From Salinibacterium sp. NK8237 (GTDB taxonomy: Bacteria; Actinomycetota; Actinomycetes; Actinomycetales; Microbacteriaceae): a stretch of DNA of 64,000 bases. A program made the position numbers and the translations under genes. The notes below the pieces were generated by a model that saw only the letters and a list, made by a program, of their open reading frames with translations, was not told where the DNA came from and made no database searches. Where the stretch lies: contig NZ_JADYWE010000001.1 of assembly GCF_015864955.1 (NCBI RefSeq), positions 496,001 through 560,000 on the forward strand. The letters run 5' to 3'. Positions 9,315 through 19,750 of this stretch are shown piece by piece; positions within the stretch are counted from its first letter, which is position 1, and each line of letters starts with the position of its first letter.

Positions 9315-10127
9315 TTACTTCGAGTCGTCCGTCGGTGCATCGACGGCGCCACCGAACCGTCGCGAGCGGCCAGCATAAATCTCGATCGCCCGCCACAGGT
9401 CTTCGCGGGTGAAATCAGGCCACAGCGTGTCCAGAAATACCATCTCGGCATACGCGCTCTGCCAGGGCATGAAATTGCTCATCCGCTGCTCCCCCGACGA
9501 CCGCACAAACAGATCGACATCGGGTAATTGCGGCTGGTAGAGCCGCTTCTGGATGAGCTTCTCCGAGACCGCAGACGGCTTCAGTTTTCCTGCCGCCACA
9601 TCATCCGCAATCGAACGCACGGCATCCGCAATCTCATTGCGTCCGCCATAGTTGACACACATCGTGAGCGTGAGGGTGCTGTTCTTCTCGGTCAGTTCCT
9701 CGGCGAACTGCAACTCTTTGATGACCGACGTCCACAGTCGAGGCCGACGACCGGCCCAGCGAACACGCACGCCCCACTCGTTGAGCTGATCGCGGCGACG
9801 GTGCAACACGTCGCGGTTGAAGCCCATGAGAAAACGAACCTCTTCGGGCGAACGACTCCAGTTTTCGGTCGAGAAGGCATACACGCTGACATGCTTCACC
9901 CCGATCTGGATGGCGCCAGCCACCACATCGAGCAGGCTCGCCTCCCCCGCCTTGTGGCCTTCGACGCGCGTCAGCCCTCGAGCGTTCGCCCAACGACCGT
10001 TGCCGTCCATGACGATGGCAATGTGCTCGGGAACAGAACCCTTGGGCATCGCCGGCGGATGAATGCCCGTCCAGTCCAGCGGACGAAACTCGACCGCATC
10101 TTTGTGAGTTTTTGCTACGCGGCTCAT
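9315..10127 (-). CDS. uppS: Isoprenyl (undecaprenyl-type) diphosphate synthase
   Basis: Cis-prenyltransferase, 270 residues, that extends an allylic diphosphate with isopentenyl units to make the polyprenyl carrier for cell-wall synthesis. The catalytic Asp motif is [13 protein letters not shown], and later blocks [20 protein letters not shown] and [23 protein letters not shown] are typical. Product chain length cannot be read from sequence. The ATG at 10127 overlaps the recO stop (ATGA) with GGAG 3 nt upstream. A longer in-frame extension upstream lies inside recO and is not expected to be translated. Confidence 0.93.
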   Translation of the reverse strand: MSRVAKTHKDAVEFRPLDWTGIHPPAMPKGSVPEHIAIVMDGNGRWANARGLTRVEGHKAGEASLLDVVAGAIQIGVKHVSVYAFSTENWSRSPEEVRFLMGFNRDVLHRRRDQLNEWGVRVRWAGRRPRLWTSVIKELQFAEELTEKNSTLTLTMCVNYGGRNEIADAVRSIADDVAAGKLKPSAVSEKLIQKRLYQPQLPDVDLFVRSSGEQRMSNFMPWQSAYAEMVFLDTLWPDFTREDLWRAIEIYAGRSRRFGGAVDAPTDDSK

Positions 10128-10852
10128 GCGCTCCGATCCACATGCTGAATGGAACGAAGACTGCGTTCCAAATGAAACTGGGCATAGGCAGCGACGACGC
10201 CGCTGGCCTGGGAACGAGACCGTTCCTCGGATGCTTCTGCGACATCCCACTGGCCCGCCAACAAAGCGCCGAGCAGCTCAAGCGTGTCCGGGCTGAGTCG
10301 AGGTGAACCGGGCGGGGCAACCTCATCGGCAACCACACCACCCATTTGTGCCACGAAAACCGAATGCGGGCCCGGTGCTCCGGTCACCGCACAATCAACA
10401 AAACTTGGCGCCCAGCCTGCGATTGACAGGCTGCGCAAGAGGTAGGAATCGAGGGTGAGACTCGGGTTGTGCTCGCGCCGCGACAGAGACCGCAGCGCAC
10501 CGACTAGCAGAAGGTATTGCTGCAACGAACCGTCATCATCCGTGACCTTGTCGGCCGTCTCGACCATCACACTCGCCGCGGTATAGCTCGCATAGTCGGC
10601 CGTAATCTCTGAGCCATACGACCCCAGAGACTCTGCCTGCTGGATGATGTCGAGGCTGCGCCCGATGTAGCACTGGATGTCGGCGACCATAAACGGTTCC
10701 AGTCGCGCCCCAAACTTGGAGGCAGTGCGACGTACCCCTTTGGCTACCGCCCGGATCTTGCCGTGCTCACGTGACAGCATGGTGACGATGCGGTCTGCTT
10801 CCCCCAGCTTGTGGGTGCGCAGCACGACGGCTTCATCACGATAAGTTGGCAC
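10124..10852 (-). CDS. recO: DNA repair protein RecO
   Basis: Recombination mediator of the RecFOR pathway, 242 residues. The N-terminal OB-fold starts [40 protein letters not shown], and the alpha-helical body contains [15 protein letters not shown]. The C-terminal zinc-ribbon of many RecO proteins is almost erased: only C154 ([13 protein letters not shown]) remains where relatives have CxxC, and [12 protein letters not shown] replaces the second Cys pair. Loss of metal binding is therefore likely; the fold may be stable without it. GTG start. Coupled to uppS, the usual actinobacterial arrangement. Confidence 0.93.
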   Translation of the reverse strand: MPTYRDEAVVLRTHKLGEADRIVTMLSREHGKIRAVAKGVRRTASKFGARLEPFMVADIQCYIGRSLDIIQQAESLGSYGSEITADYASYTAASVMVETADKVTDDDGSLQQYLLLVGALRSLSRREHNPSLTLDSYLLRSLSIAGWAPSFVDCAVTGAPGPHSVFVAQMGGVVADEVAPPGSPRLSPDTLELLGALLAGQWDVAEASEERSRSQASGVVAAYAQFHLERSLRSIQHVDRSA

Positions 10853-11053
10853 TGCTCAAGTATCCCCCGCCGTGTTGCAGTTTGCTGGATGCCAGCCCGC
10901 AGCGCCCACTGATGTCGGCAACTTTGCGCTCAACTCGCGCAATTTCTGGCTCCACTCCCTCAACCGCTCTCCCCTCGCCGTCCGCTTCGGAGTAGATTCT
11001 GTGGGGAACAGGACGCCAACGCCGAACGCGGGTACGGCTACGGGGAGAACACG

Positions 11054-11800
11054 ATGATTCTTGTCACTGGCGCGACGGGCACTCTCGGCAGGCCGACCGT
11101 TTCGATTCTTGAAGCCTCCGGTCACAGCGTGCGTGCGTTGAGCCGCCAACCGGGCCCAGGCCGCGTCGTCGGCGACTTGAGTACCGGAGCAGGCCTGACG
11201 GCCGCTCTGTCCGGTGTCACCACCGTCATCCATCTGGCGACCGGAGCGAACACCCACGACTCGCACCACATGCGGCAATTGTTGAGGGCCATTGCCGCGC
11301 ATCCGATTGATCATCTGATTTTCATGTCTATCGTCGGCGTTGACCGGCATGCGCTTGGGTACTATCGCGACAAATACCTCAGCGAGGAGTTCGTCGTCGC
11401 ATTGGGCGTTCCGTACACGATTCTTCGTGCCACCCAATTTCACAGTTTTGTGGCGAAACTCTTCACCGCCCAGCGGCGATCACCCGTCACGCTCGTGCCC
11501 GCTTTCAGCATGCAACCGGTTGCCGTCGAAGACGTTACTCAGCGACTCGTCGAACTAGTGGATGCCGGCCCCAGCGGGCACGTTCCCGATTTCGGCGGCC
11601 CGGAACAACTCCACTTTCGGGAGCTCGCGCGCCAGTGGAACGCGGCCCATTCGGTGCGCAAACCTGTGTGGTCATTGCCGGTTCCGGGAGCTGTCGGTCG
11701 AGCCTTCGCGCGTGGAGTGCACCGGGCAACACTGCCCGGAGATGGGCGTACACCGTTCGCGGCCTTCGCGGAGGCAGACGCGCGCTCGGCGGCGGACTAG
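11054..11800 (+). CDS. NAD(P)-binding NmrA/atypical SDR protein
   Basis: A 248-residue Rossmann protein of the NmrA/complex-I-NDUFA9-like atypical SDR group. The dinucleotide motif VTGATGTLG is at residues 4-12. The catalytic YxxxK is weak: LGYYRDKYLSEE places Tyr and Lys close but not in the canonical context. Such proteins act as redox sensors or as quinone/flavonoid-type reductases; the role here is unknown. GGGGAG 6 nt before the ATG supports the start. It is divergent from recO with a 200-bp gap and seems monocistronic. Confidence 0.8.
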   Translation: MILVTGATGTLGRPTVSILEASGHSVRALSRQPGPGRVVGDLSTGAGLTAALSGVTTVIHLATGANTHDSHHMRQLLRAIAAHPIDHLIFMSIVGVDRHALGYYRDKYLSEEFVVALGVPYTILRATQFHSFVAKLFTAQRRSPVTLVPAFSMQPVAVEDVTQRLVELVDAGPSGHVPDFGGPEQLHFRELARQWNAAHSVRKPVWSLPVPGAVGRAFARGVHRATLPGDGRTPFAAFAEADARSAAD

Positions 11801-12147
11801 CCCTCGGCATCCGCCGTCGTCCGCCACCGCCGTCCGCCGCCGCCGTCTGCCACCCGCCGCCCGCATCCCCATCTGGCGTTGACCGCTGGCTACTAGCAAT
11901 TGGCTGCTGGCTACTAGCTACGACCAACTCCGATTGGAAACTCAGGAGATTTAGCCGCGGTTACACCAGCACACGCCATGGATGACGGGCAATGGAGTTC
12001 CCGCACCTCACATCTCCTGAATTTCCAACAAGCGGGCACCTCTCGCGCGATACTCCGTGCGAAAACCGTCGCTCTCGCCGCACACGCCATTGCGGCTTGC
12101 CCACAACACAACCTCGCCGCCAGGGGCACGCGTGGTACGAATGGTGC
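11801..12147. repeat. Gene-free stretch with low-complexity CCGCCG tract and a 13-bp direct repeat
   Basis: No convincing gene is present. From about 11807 to 11872 the DNA is a run of CCGCCGTC-like units of irregular length. GCTGGCTACTAGC then occurs twice, at 11885-11897 and 11906-11918, 21 bp apart. The rest contains no clear terminator for the upstream gene and no strong promoter for the next one. The tract may come from replication slippage; the paired repeat has no evident function. Confidence 0.6.
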
Positions 12148-12810
12148 GTGAACGAGACTTTCGAGATTCCGCTGTGGGCTGGCCTCCTCGCGGTCGGCGT
12201 TGGCGCGATGCAGGGCGCGATGTTTGCAGCCCAGTTTCGTGACCGCCGCTTGGATCTCCTCGGCGTCGCCATCATCGGTATTTCGTCAGGGTTCGGCGGC
12301 GGAATGGTGCGTGACATCGTGTTGTCAGAAGTGCCTGCCGTCCTCTCAACGAATTGGTATCTCCTCGTCGCGACCGGTGCCGCGCTCTTCGGCATGCTCC
12401 TCGAGCGCCTCATTGCACGTTTGGGGCCACTGATTACCCTGCTCGACGCTCTCACCATTGGGCTGTTCGGCGCGATCGGCACCACGAAAGCTCTCGCCAT
12501 GGGTCTGCCCGATGTGCCCGCCATCTTCGTCGGCGTGATCTCGGCCGTCGGCGGCTCGATCCTGCGCGACATGCTGCTTTCGATGCCTATAGCCCTCATG
12601 CACGTGGGATCGCTCTACGCTGTCGCCGCAGTGTCGGGCACAACAAGTCTTGTGATCATGCGCAACTATGACGTGCCCGTGCTTCTGGCTGCATCAATCT
12701 GCGTGGGCATCACCGTGGGCGTTCGGGTTCTCGCAGTGTTGTTTAATTGGACTCTGCCTGAACAGCGCACGATCAGCGGGATGCCCAAATTCCGCCGCCC
12801 GTCACGCTAG
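12148..12810 (+). CDS. TRIC/UPF0126-family membrane channel
   Basis: A 220-residue integral membrane protein with about seven hydrophobic segments arranged as two homologous halves. The signature glycine-rich loops GISSGFGGGMVRDIVL and GVISAVGGSILRDMLL appear in each half, as expected for prokaryotic trimeric intracellular cation (TRIC) channels (YadS/YicG-type). Predicted role is monovalent cation (K+) flux; substrate not shown. I chose the GTG at 12148 because the upstream in-frame extension is hydrophilic and unlike the family. No ribosome site is clear. Flanked by non-coding DNA on both sides, so probably transcribed alone. Confidence 0.85.
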   Translation: MNETFEIPLWAGLLAVGVGAMQGAMFAAQFRDRRLDLLGVAIIGISSGFGGGMVRDIVLSEVPAVLSTNWYLLVATGAALFGMLLERLIARLGPLITLLDALTIGLFGAIGTTKALAMGLPDVPAIFVGVISAVGGSILRDMLLSMPIALMHVGSLYAVAAVSGTTSLVIMRNYDVPVLLAASICVGITVGVRVLAVLFNWTLPEQRTISGMPKFRRPSR

Positions 12811-12914
12811 CGAGCACGGCCAGTGCCTCCCAGCGCGGCGACAGCCCCAACTCAGCAGCTCAGCAACTTAGCCCGGCCTCTCAACAACAGAGCAGCACGA
12901 TCGCCTTTAACGCG

Positions 12915-12948
12915 CGAACGCCCACAGCACAGGGCTGCAGGGCGTTCG
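12915..12948 (-). terminator. Hairpin downstream of leuA
   Basis: A 9-bp perfect stem (CGAACGCCC / GGGCGTTCG) with a 16-nt loop that itself can pair (CAGC/GCTG) lies just beyond the leuA stop. There is no good T-tract, so it is either a weak intrinsic terminator or a 3'-end stabiliser. Confidence 0.45.
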
Positions 12949-12960
12949 TGAGGCGCAGAC

Positions 12961-14757
<1,797 letters not shown>

Positions 14758-14791
14758 TCAAAGCCTTGTGGGCCACTCGTTACGGATCTGG

Positions 14792-14875
14792 TCAGCCAAT
14801 GACAAACACCGCGACGAGGGAGGCCTTATTAGGACTCGTCGCGGCAGCTAAGGAGGAGCAGACCGAACAACACAT
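14792..14875 (-). promoter_or_regulatory. Possible leuA attenuator: short upstream ORF overlapping a stable hairpin
   Basis: The leuA leader holds a 27-codon ORF (ATG 14875 to TGA 14792) beginning MCCSVCSSLAAA, with three Cys codons and the rare Leu codon TTA at position 9. A 10-bp perfect inverted repeat, CCGCGACGAG / CTCGTCGCGG (14809-14818 and 14835-14844), lies inside it and is followed on the minus strand by TGTTTGTC. TAGTCT just before the ATG could be the promoter -10. This resembles a translation-coupled attenuator, but the Leu-codon run expected of a classical leader peptide is lacking. Confidence 0.4.
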
Positions 14876-14929
14876 TTTCAGACTAGCACTGCCCACGCCG
14901 CTACGAGTGATTGGTTACAGAACCGCGAC

Positions 14930-15829
14930 TTAGAAACCTAGGCGCCCCAGTTGCTTGGAGTCTCGCTGCCACTCTTTGGCCACCTTGACGCGCAGCGAGA
15001 GGAAAATTTGCTTACCCACGAGCTTCTCGATCTCCGCCCGAGCGCGCGCACCAACATCCTGCAGGCGCTCGCCACCCTTGCCGATGATGATGCCCTTTTG
15101 GCTGTCGCGCTCGACAAAGATGTTGGCGAACACTTCGAGCAGGTTCTTGTCGTCCCGCTCGATCATGTCGTCGATCGTGACAGCAATCGAGTGCGGCAAT
15201 TCGTCCATGACGCCCTCTAGCGCGGCTTCACGAATGAGCTCAGCAACGCGCGCCTCAGTCGATTCGTCGGTGACGGCGTCAGCGGGATAGAGCGCGTTGG
15301 AGACCGGCATGAGCTTCACGAGCTCGGTCGAGAGAATGTCGAGCTGGATGCTGTCGAACGACGAGATCGGGATGATTTCGTCCCAGTCGCGCAGTTCAGC
15401 CACGGCCTTCAGCTGCTCCGCGACGCCGGGGCGCGAGGAGGCATCGATCTTGGTGACGATCGCGACCTTCTTGGCGCGAGGGAAGGAATCCAACTGCTCG
15501 TTGATGTAGCGGTCGCCCGGACCGATTTTTTCGTTGGCCGGAATGCACAAACCGATAACGTCAACTTCGCCGAGCGTGTCTTGGACGATCGAGTTGAGTC
15601 GTTCACCGAGCAACGTGCGCGGACGGTGCATACCCGGAGTATCGACGATGATGAGCTGCCCGTCGTCACGATGCACGATCCCGCGGATGGCGCGACGAGT
15701 GGTCTGCGGCTTCGATGACGTGATCGCCACCTTCTCCCCCACTAGCGCGTTGGTCAGTGTGGACTTGCCCACGTTGGGTCGACCAACAAAGGTCACGAAT
15801 CCTGCTCTGAATTCACTGGCGTCGGTCAC
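14930..15829 (-). CDS. era: GTPase Era
   Basis: Essential GTPase, 299 residues, that binds 16S rRNA and assists 30S ribosome assembly. G1 is GRPNVGKSTLTNAL, G2 TTRRAIRGI, G3 DTPGMHRP, G4 a variant TKID. The C-terminal KH RNA-binding domain has GKGGERLQDVGARARAEIEKLVGKQIFLSLRVKV. The start overlaps the stop of the upstream corC-like gene by 4 nt (ATGA), so it is the promoter-distal gene of the ybeY-corC-era block, the order usual in actinobacteria. Confidence 0.96.
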   Translation of the reverse strand: MTDASEFRAGFVTFVGRPNVGKSTLTNALVGEKVAITSSKPQTTRRAIRGIVHRDDGQLIIVDTPGMHRPRTLLGERLNSIVQDTLGEVDVIGLCIPANEKIGPGDRYINEQLDSFPRAKKVAIVTKIDASSRPGVAEQLKAVAELRDWDEIIPISSFDSIQLDILSTELVKLMPVSNALYPADAVTDESTEARVAELIREAALEGVMDELPHSIAVTIDDMIERDDKNLLEVFANIFVERDSQKGIIIGKGGERLQDVGARARAEIEKLVGKQIFLSLRVKVAKEWQRDSKQLGRLGF

Positions 15830-17136
15830 TGTGATTCACCGTTCTCTCGTTCATTCGAGCGTGGGTCCTGCTGATCTTCAAGCCAAGGGTCTCGCGAGAC
15901 CAGCACTGTGCTGATGCGTTTGCGACGCCCCTCGGTACGTTCTGCGGTGAGGACGAGCCCGGAGTAATGCGCCACGGCACCGCTCTCGGGCAGTCGCCCC
16001 AGCGTTTTCATGATGAGCCCGCCGACGGAGTCGACTTCGTCATCATCAAGTTCGAGACCAAATAGGTCACCCAGTTCATCGATGGGCAGTCGGGCGCTCA
16101 CGCGGAACGTTCCGTCAGCCAGCTCTTCGAATTCGGCAACTTCACGGTCGTACTCGTCAGAGATGTCGCCAACAAGTTCTTCGATGAGGTCTTCCAACGA
16201 GACTAGCCCTGCGATTCCGCCGTACTCGTCGACGACCATCGCCAGGTGGTTCGATTCGAGCTGCATTTGCCGCAGCAAACTGTCGGCGCGCTGCGACTCT
16301 GGCACGAAGAGGGCTGGCCGTGCGAGTTCTTGAGTCGTCATCTTGTCGGCTTCTGCCGGCTGTTCGTAGACCACTCGGGCAACGTCGCGCAGGTACAGCA
16401 CTCCCATCACCTGATCGATGTCTTCGCCAATGACTGGCACTCGAGACACACCACGGCTCAAGAAGAGCCCCATGGCGGCGCTGGCGGTGACCTCCGCCTC
16501 GATGGTGACCATGTCGGTGCGCGGAATCATGACCTCACGCACCACGGTGCTGTTGAACTCAAAGATCGAGTGGATTAGGTCGCGATCGTCTTGATCAAGA
16601 ACTTCGTGTTCAGCAGCTTCATCCACCATGCTGAGCAGTTGTTCTTCACTCGAGAATGTTGCCGTACGCGGACGACCAGGAGTCACTCGGTTACCCAGCG
16701 CCACCAGCGCATCCGCAATCGGACCAAGAATCACGCGGATGCTGCGCACCAGCGTTGCCGAGACCTGCATCACCTTGCGAGAGTGCGCGCGCCCAACACT
16801 GCGGGGGCTGGAACCGACGAGCACAAACGATGCCCCGGTCATGATGAGCGCACTCAGCAGCAGCACGAGCCACCACTGCTCGAAGGCAGAGGCAAACACG
16901 AGAGTCACCAACACTGCTGCGGTGGTTTCCACGACAATGCGCATGAAGTTGAGCGCGTTGATGTGCGCGCCGGTGTCGAGCGAAATCGCCGTGATTGACT
17001 TTTTAGCACGACTGCGAGCCGCAAGTTCGACGAGGTCGGTGCGGCTCATGACACCGAGTGCCGCGTCTGCGGCTGCGAGCAAACCACCGAGCGATACCAG
17101 CAGAACCGCGGCGGTGATGAAAATGCCGATCAACAT
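15826..17136 (-). CDS. CNNM/DUF21-CBS-CorC_HlyC membrane protein
   Basis: A 436-residue member of the CorC/CNNM group often labelled hemolysin. The N-terminal DUF21 region (residues about 1-150) has three to four hydrophobic segments, followed by a CBS pair (IPRTDMVTIEAEVTASAAMGLFLSRGVSRVPVIGE and NHLAMVVDEYGGIAGLVSLEDLIEELVGDI) and a C-terminal CorC/HlyC domain (FRVSARLPIDELGDLFGLEL). Family members transport or regulate Mg2+; the CBS pair probably binds adenine nucleotides. The name hemolysin should not be taken literally. It sits 6 bp after ybeY and overlaps era. Confidence 0.9.
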   Translation of the reverse strand: MLIGIFITAAVLLVSLGGLLAAADAALGVMSRTDLVELAARSRAKKSITAISLDTGAHINALNFMRIVVETTAAVLVTLVFASAFEQWWLVLLLSALIMTGASFVLVGSSPRSVGRAHSRKVMQVSATLVRSIRVILGPIADALVALGNRVTPGRPRTATFSSEEQLLSMVDEAAEHEVLDQDDRDLIHSIFEFNSTVVREVMIPRTDMVTIEAEVTASAAMGLFLSRGVSRVPVIGEDIDQVMGVLYLRDVARVVYEQPAEADKMTTQELARPALFVPESQRADSLLRQMQLESNHLAMVVDEYGGIAGLVSLEDLIEELVGDISDEYDREVAEFEELADGTFRVSARLPIDELGDLFGLELDDDEVDSVGGLIMKTLGRLPESGAVAHYSGLVLTAERTEGRRKRISTVLVSRDPWLEDQQDPRSNERENGESQ

Positions 17137-17142
17137 GACCGG

Positions 17143-17604
17143 CTACTTATTTCGATCTGCAAGGGCAAAGCCCGCCAGGATTTCGCGCTGAAGGCCAAAC
17201 ATTTCTTTCTCTTCTTCAGGCTCGGCGTGATCGAAGCCGAGCAAGTGAAGCAGACCATGAGTCGTCAGCAGAAGCATTTCTTCCAGCGGCGAGTGGCCGG
17301 CAGTTTCAGCCTGGGAGAGCGCAACTTGCGGGCACACGACGATATCGCCGAGCAGCCCTGCGGGAGTCTGGCGGTCTTCCGTGCCGGGGCGTAGTTCGTC
17401 CATCGGGAAACTCAAGACGTCGGTGGGGCCCGGCTCGTCCATCCACTGCACGTGAAGCTGCTCCATCGCGGCCTCGTCGACAAAAACTATCCCGAGCTCG
17501 GCATCCGGGTGCACGTGAAGCTGGTCGAGGGCAAACGTGCACAGGCGCTGGAAGGCGTGCTCGTCGACGTCGACGCCCGACTCGTTATTGATTTCAATCG
17601 ACAC
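17143..17604 (-). CDS. ybeY: Endoribonuclease YbeY (rRNA maturation factor)
   Basis: Zinc-dependent endoribonuclease involved in 16S rRNA 3'-end maturation and 70S quality control. The metal site HGLLHLLGFDH is present near the C-terminus, and QWMDEPGPTDVLSFPMDE is the typical preceding block. I chose the GTG at 17604 (153 residues, VSIEINNES...) because GAGGG lies 8 nt upstream and the longer reading frame runs back into phoH. One base separates it from the phoH stop. Confidence 0.93.
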   Translation of the reverse strand: MSIEINNESGVDVDEHAFQRLCTFALDQLHVHPDAELGIVFVDEAAMEQLHVQWMDEPGPTDVLSFPMDELRPGTEDRQTPAGLLGDIVVCPQVALSQAETAGHSPLEEMLLLTTHGLLHLLGFDHAEPEEEKEMFGLQREILAGFALADRNK

Positions 17605-17605
17605 G

Positions 17606-18655
17606 CTAGCGTCCCTCGTGGTTGCGGCTGCGCTTTGGCGACCGGTTCTTGCGGTTGTATTCGTCGCGCTGTTTTTCAGCGTCATAGGTTGTATAAGCAT
17701 CCACGATCTGGCCGACAAGGCTGTGGCGAACCACATCGGCGCTCGTCAACTCAGCGAAGTGGATGTCGTCAATGTCTCGAAGTACGTTCGAGACGAGTTT
17801 AAGTCCGCTTGCTCCCTCGGGCAGGTCGACCTGAGTGATGTCGCCAGTGATCACCATTTGGGAATCGAAGCCAAGGCGCGTGAGGAACATTTTCATCTGC
17901 TCTGGCGTGGTGTTCTGAGCTTCATCAAGAACGACAAAAGAGTTGTTCAGGGTGCGACCGCGCATGTAGGCGAGCGGGGCAACCTCAACGGTGCCCGCTG
18001 CAAGAAGCTTGGGAACCAGCTCGGGATCCATCATGTCGTTGAGAGCGTCATAGAGCGGGCGCAGATAAGGATCGATCTTGTCGGTCAGCGATCCGGGCAA
18101 GAATCCCAAACGCTCCCCTGCTTCAATGGCAGGTCGGCTCAGGATGATGCGGTCGACCTCTTTGCGCTGCAATGCCTGCACAGCCTTGGCCATCGCCAGA
18201 TACGTTTTTCCGGTGCCGGCCGGGCCGATTCCAAACACGATCGTATTGTTGTCCATCGCGTCGACATATTGCGACTGACCGAGCGTTTTCGGCCGAATCG
18301 CTTTACCGCGTGCCGTCAGAATTGTTTGACCAAGGAGCGTTTTCGGGCTGCCCTGGTTCTTTCGCAGAATGCGCGCCGAGGAGTCGACCTCAATCTCGCC
18401 CAAATCGTGCCCGCCGCGCACCATCGTGATCAGTTCATCGACGAGTTCTTGAGCCGATTCCACCGACGCTGGTGGACCGCTCAGAGTGATTTCGTTACCG
18501 CGGACATGCATTTCAACGTCGGAGAACTTGCTCTCCACCACTCGCAAGAGTCGATCTTGCGGACCGAGTAGTCGCACCATGGCGACACCGTCTACTTCAA
18601 TCGAGACGCTTGTGCGGTCTGTGGAACGTTCGGACTCAGAGTCACGAGTGACCAA
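17606..18655 (-). CDS. PhoH-family ATPase
   Basis: A cytoplasmic PhoH/PhoL-like P-loop protein of 349 residues. Walker A is GIGPAGTGKTYLAMA and Walker B is FVVLDEAQNTTPEQMKMFLTRLG; an N-terminal KH-like segment (VRGNEITLSGPPASVESAQELVDEL) precedes them. Family members are probable RNA helicases/ATPases that work alongside YbeY. The TTG at 18655 is the best start: GAGGAAGG sits 6 nt upstream, and translation then overlaps the HIT gene end by 14 nt. Upstream in-frame codons lie inside the HIT gene. Confidence 0.88.
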   Translation of the reverse strand: MVTRDSESERSTDRTSVSIEVDGVAMVRLLGPQDRLLRVVESKFSDVEMHVRGNEITLSGPPASVESAQELVDELITMVRGGHDLGEIEVDSSARILRKNQGSPKTLLGQTILTARGKAIRPKTLGQSQYVDAMDNNTIVFGIGPAGTGKTYLAMAKAVQALQRKEVDRIILSRPAIEAGERLGFLPGSLTDKIDPYLRPLYDALNDMMDPELVPKLLAAGTVEVAPLAYMRGRTLNNSFVVLDEAQNTTPEQMKMFLTRLGFDSQMVITGDITQVDLPEGASGLKLVSNVLRDIDDIHFAELTSADVVRHSLVGQIVDAYTTYDAEKQRDEYNRKNRSPKRSRNHEGR

Positions 18656-18995
18656 GGGTGCCTTCCTCGAGGTTTCCGCCGAGCACATGAGCGTGCACGT
18701 GGAAAACAGTTTGCCCGGCGTTTTCACCGGTGTTGAAAATGAGTCTGTACTGCCCGCCTGCAAAATCGTCGGCAAGCTTCTGCGCCACCGAAACTATGTC
18801 GGCTAAGAGTGCAGGGTTGCCAGCAGCGAGTTCTGTCACATTGGCGAACTCTTCGGTCTTCGGCACAATGAGCAGGTGCACGGGCGCTTTCGGGGCGATG
18901 TCACGAAATGCGATCACCGAATCTGACTCGAAGACAATATCGGCGGGAATTTCGCGAGCAATGATCTTCGTAAAGATCGAGGGGGAATCAGACAT
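18642..18995 (-). CDS. HIT-domain protein (HinT-like)
   Basis: A 117-residue histidine-triad nucleotide hydrolase. The triad is HVHAHVLGG near the C-terminus, and the N-terminal block SIFTKIIAREIPADIVFESD and IVPKTEEFANVTEL are typical of HinT. It would act on purine nucleoside phosphoramidates or AMP-lysine adducts. It lies between rsmE and phoH, the standard actinobacterial order, and overlaps phoH by 14 nt. Confidence 0.92.
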   Translation of the reverse strand: MSDSPSIFTKIIAREIPADIVFESDSVIAFRDIAPKAPVHLLIVPKTEEFANVTELAAGNPALLADIVSVAQKLADDFAGGQYRLIFNTGENAGQTVFHVHAHVLGGNLEEGTLGHS

Positions 18996-19012
18996 AGCTC
19001 TAGCCTAAACCT

Positions 19013-19744
19013 CTAGCTCCAACGGCCAAGCTTGACGTTCAAAGCCGCCAATGCTGCGGGGCCCGCCGTTGAGGTACGCAACACTTCACTGCCCAGTCGA
19101 ATCGTGGATGCACCAGCCGCAGTCAGGAGCGCTAGCTCGTGATCCGCGACACCACCCTCCGGCCCCACGACCAGAACGATGTCGCGGTCGTCAACCTCAA
19201 GCTCTGCGAGCGTTTCTGTGGCAGTGGGTTCGAGCACGAGCATCCGCGTCGTCGACGCAAATGCCGCCAATTGCTTTGTCGTCACAAGATCGAGCACGTC
19301 AGGAAGCCACGTGCGCAACGACTGCTTGCTCGCTTCACGCACAATTGCTGCCCAGCGGTCGCGCCCCTTGGCGACCTTAGAACCTTGCCAGCGCGAAATG
19401 CTGCGCGCCGCCGACCACGGAATCACGCCGTCGACACCGAGTTCTGTCGCCACTTGCACCGCGAGTTCATCGCGGTCGGCCTTGGCGAGAGCCTGTGCGA
19501 GGAACACTGCCGGGGTTCGCCGCGGAGTTTGCTGCACTTCGGCGACTTCGATGGTGAGCTGCGTGTGTTCTGCTGTGACGACCGGCCCCGAGACCACGAG
19601 GCCCGCCCCGTTACCGATGGCAATGACTTCGCCTACCTTCAAGCGTGAAACGGTGACAGCATGGCGCGCTTCAGCATTGCCGAGCGAAACAGTATCGCCG
19701 ACACTCGTGTCACCGAGCTCCTCATCGATATAGAGGTGAGCCAC
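19013..19744 (-). CDS. rsmE: 16S rRNA m3U1498 methyltransferase
   Basis: A 243-residue SPOUT-family methyltransferase that methylates U1498 of 16S rRNA. The C-terminal knot is recognisable in VLVVGPEGGVADHELALLTAAGASTIRLGSEVLRTSTAGPAALAALN. The N-terminal PUA-like part begins HLYIDEELGDTSVGDTVSLGNAEARHAVTVSRLKVGE. GTG start, 6 bp after the dnaJ stop. Confidence 0.93.
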   Translation of the reverse strand: MAHLYIDEELGDTSVGDTVSLGNAEARHAVTVSRLKVGEVIAIGNGAGLVVSGPVVTAEHTQLTIEVAEVQQTPRRTPAVFLAQALAKADRDELAVQVATELGVDGVIPWSAARSISRWQGSKVAKGRDRWAAIVREASKQSLRTWLPDVLDLVTTKQLAAFASTTRMLVLEPTATETLAELEVDDRDIVLVVGPEGGVADHELALLTAAGASTIRLGSEVLRTSTAGPAALAALNVKLGRWS

Positions 19745-19750
19745 GACGAC

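Noticed and set aside
11807..11872. CCGCCGTC-type units considered as a CRISPR or tandem-repeat locus
   Set aside because: Units are of unequal length, without spacers of constant size; simple GC-rich low complexity.
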